The notes under the pieces were generated by a model, which was not told the DNA's origin, did not search any database, and was given only the letters and a program-made list of their open reading frames with translations. 17,834 nucleotides of DNA. Origin: DROE01 sp964569865 (GTDB lineage Bacteria > Pseudomonadota > Alphaproteobacteria > Rhizobiales > Devosiaceae). How positions within the stretch are numbered: position 1 is the first letter of the stretch; each line of letters begins with the position of its first letter. Where the stretch lies: contig CAZMVQ010000049.1 in assembly GCA_964569865.1 (NCBI GenBank), forward strand, positions 1 to 17,834. Reading direction: 5' to 3'. Positions 13,501 through 17,834 of the stretch are shown one piece after another. The position numbers were made by a program, and so were the translations under genes.

Positions 13501-14844
13501 ATGTCGGGCCATGTTTTTGGTCGACACACCAAGGGGTCTTTGCCAATTATTGCTGGCGGAGATGGCGTCTGGCTGATTGATCGAGATGGAAATCGCTATC
13601 TTGATGGCTGTGGCGGTGCTGCGATTTCTGCTCTGGGACATTCCAACAGGGTTGTGATTGAGGCTGCAAAAGCGCAACTGGATAATATTGCATTTGCCCA
13701 CACAGGGTTTTTTACGTCTGAGCCGGCCGAGCAATTGGCAACACGGCTGGTGGAAAAAGCCCCTGATGGAATTAAAAAAGTTTATCTGGTATCCGGCGGG
13801 TCCGAGGCAGTGGAGGCAGCTATAAAGCTGTCCCGGCAATATTTCGTTGAAATTGGACAGACAAAACGCTCGCAGATTATTTCGCGCTGGCAATCCTATC
13901 ATGGCAATACTTTGGGTGCTTTGGCGGCTGGGGGGAACAAATGGCGAAGGGCGCAGTTTGAACCTTTGCTGGCCAATGCCATGCACCAGATTGACCCCTG
14001 TCACTATTGGCGCTGGGCAAAATCTGGTGAGAGCGAATTTGATTATGGTCAGCGCATGGCCAATCAGCTGGAAGCAAAAATCCTTGAGCTGGGCGCTCAA
14101 ACAGTAGCCGCTTTTATTGCGGAGCCGGTGGTTGGCGCAACCATGGGAGCGGTTGGTGCTGTTAAGGGGTATTTTGCCCGCATCCGCCAAATCTGCGATC
14201 AATATGGTGTGCTGTTGATTCTGGATGAGGTGATGTGCGGGGCCGGACGCACCGGTAGTTTTTTTGCCAGCGAATTTGATGGGGTAAAACCAGATATTAT
14301 CTGCATGGCCAAGGGGCTGGGGGCCGGAATTCAGCCCATTGGCGCCATGTTATGCTCAGGTGAAATATATGATGGCATTGCTTCTGGTTCGGGATTTTTT
14401 CAGCATGGTCATACCTATATGGGGCATCCGGTAGCGGCGGCGACCGCGCTGGCGGTGTTACAAGAAATTGATGACAATGATCTGCTTAATAATGTGCGCC
14501 AGATGGGAAATGTGCTGGAAAAAACCCTGAAAGCCCGGTTTGAAAACAACCCTTATGTGGGCAATATCAGGGGACGTGGTTTGTTTTATGGGTTGGAGCT
14601 GGTGGAAGATAAAAAGAGCAAATCCGCCTTTGATCCATCCCTTGGCTTAAATAAAAAAATCAAGAAAAACGCCATGGATCTGGGTCTGATGTGCTATCCG
14701 TTTGGCGGCACCATTGATGGCAAGGTTGGCGATCATGTGCTGTTGGCACCGCCCTATATTATTGCCCCAAACGAGGTTGAAATGCTGGTGGAGAGGCTGG
14801 GGGAAGCCGTTGATGTTTCTTTGGCGCAAATCGGATTTTCATAA
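13501..14844 (+). CDS. Class-III PLP-dependent aminotransferase (omega-aminotransferase type)
   Basis: This 447-residue cytoplasmic fold-type I PLP enzyme moves an amino group, often a non-alpha one, to a keto acceptor such as pyruvate or 2-oxoglutarate. Visible motifs are the phosphate-binding SGGSEA (98-103), the ring-stacking YHG (133-135), AFIAEPV with Glu208, LILDEVMCGAGRTG with Asp242, and the Schiff-base lysine Lys271 in CMAKGLGAG. GHTYMGHP follows the lysine, as in the family. The ATG at 13501 is preferred to upstream TTG codons because AGAAGGAAG precedes it by 6 nt. The BKACE gene follows 21 bp downstream. Because BKACE enzymes consume beta-keto acids, this aminotransferase plausibly produces one from a beta-amino acid or related amine; this is inference from context. 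Exact substrate is not readable. Confidence 0.92.
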   Translation: MSGHVFGRHTKGSLPIIAGGDGVWLIDRDGNRYLDGCGGAAISALGHSNRVVIEAAKAQLDNIAFAHTGFFTSEPAEQLATRLVEKAPDGIKKVYLVSGGSEAVEAAIKLSRQYFVEIGQTKRSQIISRWQSYHGNTLGALAAGGNKWRRAQFEPLLANAMHQIDPCHYWRWAKSGESEFDYGQRMANQLEAKILELGAQTVAAFIAEPVVGATMGAVGAVKGYFARIRQICDQYGVLLILDEVMCGAGRTGSFFASEFDGVKPDIICMAKGLGAGIQPIGAMLCSGEIYDGIASGSGFFQHGHTYMGHPVAAATALAVLQEIDDNDLLNNVRQMGNVLEKTLKARFENNPYVGNIRGRGLFYGLELVEDKKSKSAFDPSLGLNKKIKKNAMDLGLMCYPFGGTIDGKVGDHVLLAPPYIIAPNEVEMLVERLGEAVDVSLAQIGFS

Positions 14845-14865
14845 AAAGTGGCGTTAAAAAAAACA

Positions 14866-15657
14866 ATGTCGGGTAAAGATTTTAATGTCACAAAGCCACA
14901 GATATTTGTTGCTCCCAATGGAGCCAGAAAATCGAAGAATGATCATCGTGCATTGCCCCTGACTATCGGGGAAATCATCACCAGCGCCCGGAATTGTTAT
15001 GCGGCCGGAGCTATTGGGCTTCATGCGCATGTGCGCGATAATAAAGGCAAACACATTTTAGATGCGGGTCTTTATAAAGAACTTATTGGCGAGATGGAGC
15101 TGAAAGTTCCCGCTATGCAGGTGCAGATAACCACCGAAGCTGTTGGTGTTTATAGTCCTGTTGAACAGAGGGAGCTGGTGCGATCCGTCAGGCCAAAGAT
15201 GGTATCGGTGTCCATGGCCGAAATGTTTGCAGATGATGATCTGGCGGCTGTTTCTCGGTTTTATTATTGGGCCAAGGAAGAAAATATTGAAGTTCAGCAC
15301 ATTATCTATTCGGCGGAAGAATTTTTGCTTTTAAGCAGAAAAATGCTGCTGGGAACCATTCCGGCACGGCAAAAATCCGTGTTGTTTGTGCTTGGTCGTT
15401 ATGAGGAAAATCAACAAAGCAATCCGGCAATGCTTGAGTCATATCTCAAAGTTCTAAAATCCCTTCGGCAGGGTGATGAGTGGCGCTTTATGGTCTGCGC
15501 ATTTGGAATTGGTGAAACCGATTGCCTTTTGGGGGCAGCAAAAGCCGGTGGAGATTGCCGGGTGGGATTTGAGAATAATTTTTTGCACCGGGACGGAACA
15601 GTGGCCAAGGATAACGCCGAAAGGGTGTCAGCGTTAAGAACGGCATTGGCAGAGTAA
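14866..15657 (+). CDS. BKACE (DUF849) beta-keto acid cleavage enzyme
   Basis: This 263-residue TIM-barrel, Zn-dependent enzyme would condense a beta-keto acid with acetyl-CoA to give acetoacetate and a new acyl-CoA. The family signature GLHAHVRDNKG supplies two Zn-ligand histidines (His53, His55), equivalent to His46/His48 of the Kce enzyme. The third ligand is Glu236 in CRVGFENNF, equivalent to Glu230. The residue after it is Asn237, where many members including Kce have Asp231. The N-terminal IFVAPNGARKSKNDHRALPLT and FGIGETDCLLGAAKAGG fit the family, which is often annotated as 3-keto-5-aminohexanoate cleavage protein. A GTG at 14848 would add six residues; neither start has a clear Shine-Dalgarno, and the ATG is chosen as nearer to family length. 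Co-transcription with the aminotransferase is likely. Its actual keto-acid substrate is unknown. Confidence 0.88.
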   Translation: MSGKDFNVTKPQIFVAPNGARKSKNDHRALPLTIGEIITSARNCYAAGAIGLHAHVRDNKGKHILDAGLYKELIGEMELKVPAMQVQITTEAVGVYSPVEQRELVRSVRPKMVSVSMAEMFADDDLAAVSRFYYWAKEENIEVQHIIYSAEEFLLLSRKMLLGTIPARQKSVLFVLGRYEENQQSNPAMLESYLKVLKSLRQGDEWRFMVCAFGIGETDCLLGAAKAGGDCRVGFENNFLHRDGTVAKDNAERVSALRTALAE

Positions 15658-15688
15658 ACCCACGGAAAAATTATAGGCGAAGATGCCC

Positions 15689-16603
15689 CTAGAATTGCGG
15701 AGGGGTTAGGCCATTTTTAATGCAGGCGGCGCGCAATGTATTGGCCATCAGCATGGCAATGGTCATGGGACCAACGCCGCCGGGAACAGGGGTGATGGCT
15801 CCGGCAATCGGGGTGACTTCATTATAGTCCACATCACCAACCAGACGGGTTTTTCCTTCGCCTTTTTCAGGGGCCGCTATGCGGTTTATGCCCACGTCGA
15901 TAATTGTTGCGCCCTTCATTACCCAGTCGGCCTTGACCATGTTTGGTCTGCCAACAGCGGCAACAATAATATCAGCGCCGGAGCAAATCTCAGGCAGATT
16001 GGCGGTGCGCGAATGGGCGATGGTGACGGTGGCGTTGGCTAAAAGCAGCAGGTTGGCAACCGGTTTTCCAACCAGAATGGAGCGCCCGATAACAACAGCA
16101 TTAAGCCCTGAAAGATCTTTGCCGCGAATGCTTTTGATCATTAACATACACCCCGCCGGAGTGCAGGGAACAAACGCATCATCTAAGTGGGCCGAGCCGA
16201 GTTTGCCAACATTAATCAGGGTCAAACCATCCACATCTTTTGCCGGATCAATGGCCTGAATGATTTTATATTCATTCAGATGGGAGGGAAGGGGCAATTG
16301 CACCAGAATGCCATCGACACTATCATCTTCATTGAGTTTATTGATCAGGGCCAGCAGATCATGTTCTGAGGCGTTTTGGGGTAAAATGTGTTCAAAAGAA
16401 TTCAGGCCACACTGCAGAGCCATGCGCCCTTTGGAGGCCACATAGACTTTTGATGCCGGGTCTTCTCCCACCAAAACCACTGCAAGGCCGGGTTTTTGCA
16501 TGCCTTTTTGTGCAAGATTTGCCGTTTCAGATTTAACCTGCTCCAGAACTTTTGCAGCCAGAAGTTTTCCGTCAATTTTTTTGTCTGATGAGGTCAATTG
16601 CAA
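15689..16603 (-). CDS. folD: Bifunctional methylene-THF dehydrogenase / methenyl-THF cyclohydrolase FolD
   Basis: This 304-residue cytoplasmic enzyme interconverts 5,10-methylene-, 5,10-methenyl- and 10-formyl-tetrahydrofolate with NADP. Signatures are GEDPASKVYVASK with Tyr54 and catalytic Lys58, DGILVQLPLP with Gln102, and the substrate-binding DVDG (123-126). The Rossmann motif GRSILVGKP (173-181) follows, then TIAHSRT and the C-terminal PVPGGVGPMT. Length is normal. The start is TTG at 16603: the frame has a TAG nine bases upstream and no ATG before the family-conserved region, with only a weak GCGAG before it. The 3' end converges on the BKACE gene, 31 bp away. A housekeeping gene, diverging from psuG. 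Confidence 0.95.
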   Translation of the reverse strand: MQLTSSDKKIDGKLLAAKVLEQVKSETANLAQKGMQKPGLAVVLVGEDPASKVYVASKGRMALQCGLNSFEHILPQNASEHDLLALINKLNEDDSVDGILVQLPLPSHLNEYKIIQAIDPAKDVDGLTLINVGKLGSAHLDDAFVPCTPAGCMLMIKSIRGKDLSGLNAVVIGRSILVGKPVANLLLLANATVTIAHSRTANLPEICSGADIIVAAVGRPNMVKADWVMKGATIIDVGINRIAAPEKGEGKTRLVGDVDYNEVTPIAGAITPVPGGVGPMTIAMLMANTLRAACIKNGLTPPQF

Positions 16604-16701
16604 TACTCGCTAAAATGGGGGGCCAAGATTTTTCAAAGCATTTGATAATTAGCAGCGCCCTGATTAAAAGCAACCAATCAGAATAATTTTATGAGTTTTA
16701 G

Positions 16702-16724
16702 ATTTGCCCCAAAGGGCGGCAAAT
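16702..16724. repeat. Inverted repeat upstream of psuG
   Basis: ATTTGCC (16702-16708) and GGCAAAT (16718-16724) are perfect inverted copies with 9 nt between them, ending 28 bp before the psuG ATG. In the folD-psuG divergent spacer (16604-16752) this is the clearest candidate operator or leader hairpin. No convincing promoter hexamers were found in the spacer. Confidence 0.4.
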
Positions 16725-16752
16725 ATCTTATCGAGAAAATATAAAGGGTAAA

Positions 16753-17673
16753 ATGGCTTTTATAGATCATATGAATATCAGTGAAGAAGTTGCGGATGCT
16801 ATTGAGGGCAACAGGCCTGTAGTGGCGCTGGAGAGCACGATAATTACCCACGGTATGCCGTTTCCGCAAAATCTGGATATTGCTCTGGCAGTTGAGGCGG
16901 AAGTGCGGGGGTCTGGAGCGGTGCCGGCGACCATTGCTATAATGGATGGGTTGTTGCAGGTGGGAGTAAGCGGGGATCGGCTGGAAGAATTAAGCGAGCG
17001 CAACGAAGAGGCGGCCAAAGCCTCACGGCGAGATGTGGCTTCTATTTTGGTAAAAGGCGGGCTGGCGGGAACAACCGTTGCTACAACCATGCAGATAGCA
17101 GAAGCAGCGAATATAAAAATATTTGCCACCGGGGGCATTGGTGGTGTGCATCGAGGGGCGGAAACCAGCTTTGATATTTCGGCTGATCTGGCGGAACTGG
17201 CACGAACGCCGGTTGCTGTTGTTTGTGCGGGAGCCAAAAGCATTCTTGATATTGGTAAAACCCTTGAAGTGCTCGAGAGCAATGGAGTGCCGGTTTTAGG
17301 CTATGGCAGTGATAGTTTTCCGGCGTTTTTCTCTAGAGACAGCGGACATAGTGTTGATCATCGTTTTGATGATGTCAGAGATATTGCCCTAATGATAAAG
17401 ACACAAAACCAGTTAGGAATGGGGGGAGTTCTTGTGGCTGTTCCAATCCCCAAGGCCGATGCTATGGACGGGGAAAAAATCGAAAAAATTATCCAGATGG
17501 CACTTAAAGAAGCCAATGAAAAGGGTGTTTCTCGTAAGGATATCACCCCTTATTTGCTGCAAAAAATCTTTGAATTGAGCAATGGGGAAAGCCTAAAAGC
17601 CAATGGTGCGTTGATCAGGAACAATGCGGCAGTTGCAGGTAAAATTGCAGTTGCGCTTTGTGATTTGAAGTGA
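16753..17673 (+). CDS. psuG: Pseudouridine-5'-phosphate glycosidase PsuG
   Basis: This 306-residue cytoplasmic enzyme cleaves pseudouridine 5'-phosphate, made by PsuK, into uracil and ribose 5-phosphate by breaking a C-C glycosidic bond. The sequence carries the family's blocks in order: VALESTIITHGMPFPQN with catalytic Glu27, ILVKGGLAGTTVATTM with Lys101, FATGGIGGVHRGAETSFDIS with Asp141, and VVCAGAKSILD with Lys162, which corresponds to the Schiff-base lysine of E. coli YeiN. GYGSDSFPAFF and a C-terminal NGALIRNNAAVAGKIA complete it. Length is normal. AAAGGG lies 4 nt before the ATG. The stop codon directly abuts the psuK ATG, so the two form a coupled operon. Confidence 0.96.
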   Translation: MAFIDHMNISEEVADAIEGNRPVVALESTIITHGMPFPQNLDIALAVEAEVRGSGAVPATIAIMDGLLQVGVSGDRLEELSERNEEAAKASRRDVASILVKGGLAGTTVATTMQIAEAANIKIFATGGIGGVHRGAETSFDISADLAELARTPVAVVCAGAKSILDIGKTLEVLESNGVPVLGYGSDSFPAFFSRDSGHSVDHRFDDVRDIALMIKTQNQLGMGGVLVAVPIPKADAMDGEKIEKIIQMALKEANEKGVSRKDITPYLLQKIFELSNGESLKANGALIRNNAAVAGKIAVALCDLK

Positions 17674-17834
17674 ATGGATAAAAAATCTCGAAAATCGGTG
17701 CTGTTTGTCGGAGATGTGATGCGTGACATCATTGTTAAACCGGAAGGGGATTTGCGCATCGGCTCAGACCGGGTTGCAGAAATTGCCATGAAGCATGGCG
17801 GATCAGCAACAAATCAGGCGGTGTGGCTGGCGGC
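17674..17834 (+). CDS. psuK: PfkB-family kinase, probable pseudouridine kinase PsuK (partial)
   Basis: Only the first 53 residues are in the window, and the reading frame is open at its end. They begin MDKKSRKSVLFVGDVMRDIIV, with the first beta strand and GDVMRD of the ribokinase/PfkB fold, and reach the substrate-binding motif GGSATNQA (42-49). PsuK phosphorylates pseudouridine to pseudouridine 5'-phosphate, the PsuG substrate. The ATG follows the psuG TGA with no spacing. PfkB membership is clear; the PsuK name rests on being next to psuG. Confidence 0.85.
   Translation, partial: MDKKSRKSVLFVGDVMRDIIVKPEGDLRIGSDRVAEIAMKHGGSATNQAVWLA

Noticed and set aside
13453..14202. Long antisense frames over the aminotransferase and other genes (also 8670-9227, 16767-17282)
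   Set aside because: They lie opposite strongly conserved genes, lack ribosome-binding sites and show low-complexity or shuffled composition; they are shadows of the real frames.
1..17834. CRISPR arrays, tRNA/rRNA genes, insertion sequences or phage genes
   Set aside because: No regularly spaced repeats, cloverleaf-like segments, transposase or integrase frames, or terminal inverted repeats were found on reading both strands; the mer locus shows no transposon ends inside the window.

Overview
This looks like chromosomal sequence from an alphaproteobacterium, most likely a marine Hyphomicrobiales or Rhodobacterales lineage. That placement is an inference from gene content (TAXI-type TRAP transporter with a DUF3394 tail, BKACE enzyme, PsuG/PsuK, compact mer genes) and from the style of the FolD and MerA proteins. 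The assembly is draft: 100 Ns at 2120-2219 mark a scaffold gap of unknown true size.

Left part (1-2630): a compact mercury-resistance locus. merA (mercuric reductase without the N-terminal metal-binding domain) and a MerF-like transporter run leftwards from a well-formed MerR-type promoter with a 19-bp spacer and a 6-bp operator dyad. A MerR-family regulator diverges on the other side of the gap. A 15-bp tandem repeat abuts the gap.

Middle-left (2635-6780): three leftward genes in close order (DDxxxxHE-type membrane protein, ATP-grasp ligase, MOP/Wzx-type flippase), with a fourth leftward gene behind them encoding a VTT/DedA-like membrane protein. None has a confident specific function. Together they look like an envelope or small-molecule synthesis and export group.

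Centre (7101-9003): a ferric-reductase-like cytochrome b membrane protein ending in a strong intrinsic terminator, then an EamA/DMT permease. The intergenic region before the cytochrome holds an 11-bp direct repeat and a GU-tolerant hairpin.

Right part (9158-15657): a TAXI TRAP solute-binding protein, a strong hairpin-plus-T-run, a fused TRAP permease with a DUF3394 tail, an overlapping UspF-like universal stress protein, a class-III aminotransferase, and a BKACE (beta-keto acid cleavage) enzyme. This reads as one uptake and degradation module: import an anionic or amino substrate, transaminate it to a beta-keto acid, then cleave that with acetyl-CoA. The substrate is unknown.

Right end: folD on the minus strand, diverging from psuG, which is directly followed by the start of psuK (cut by the window end); these two degrade pseudouridine. 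No tRNA, rRNA, CRISPR array, IS element or prophage was seen.
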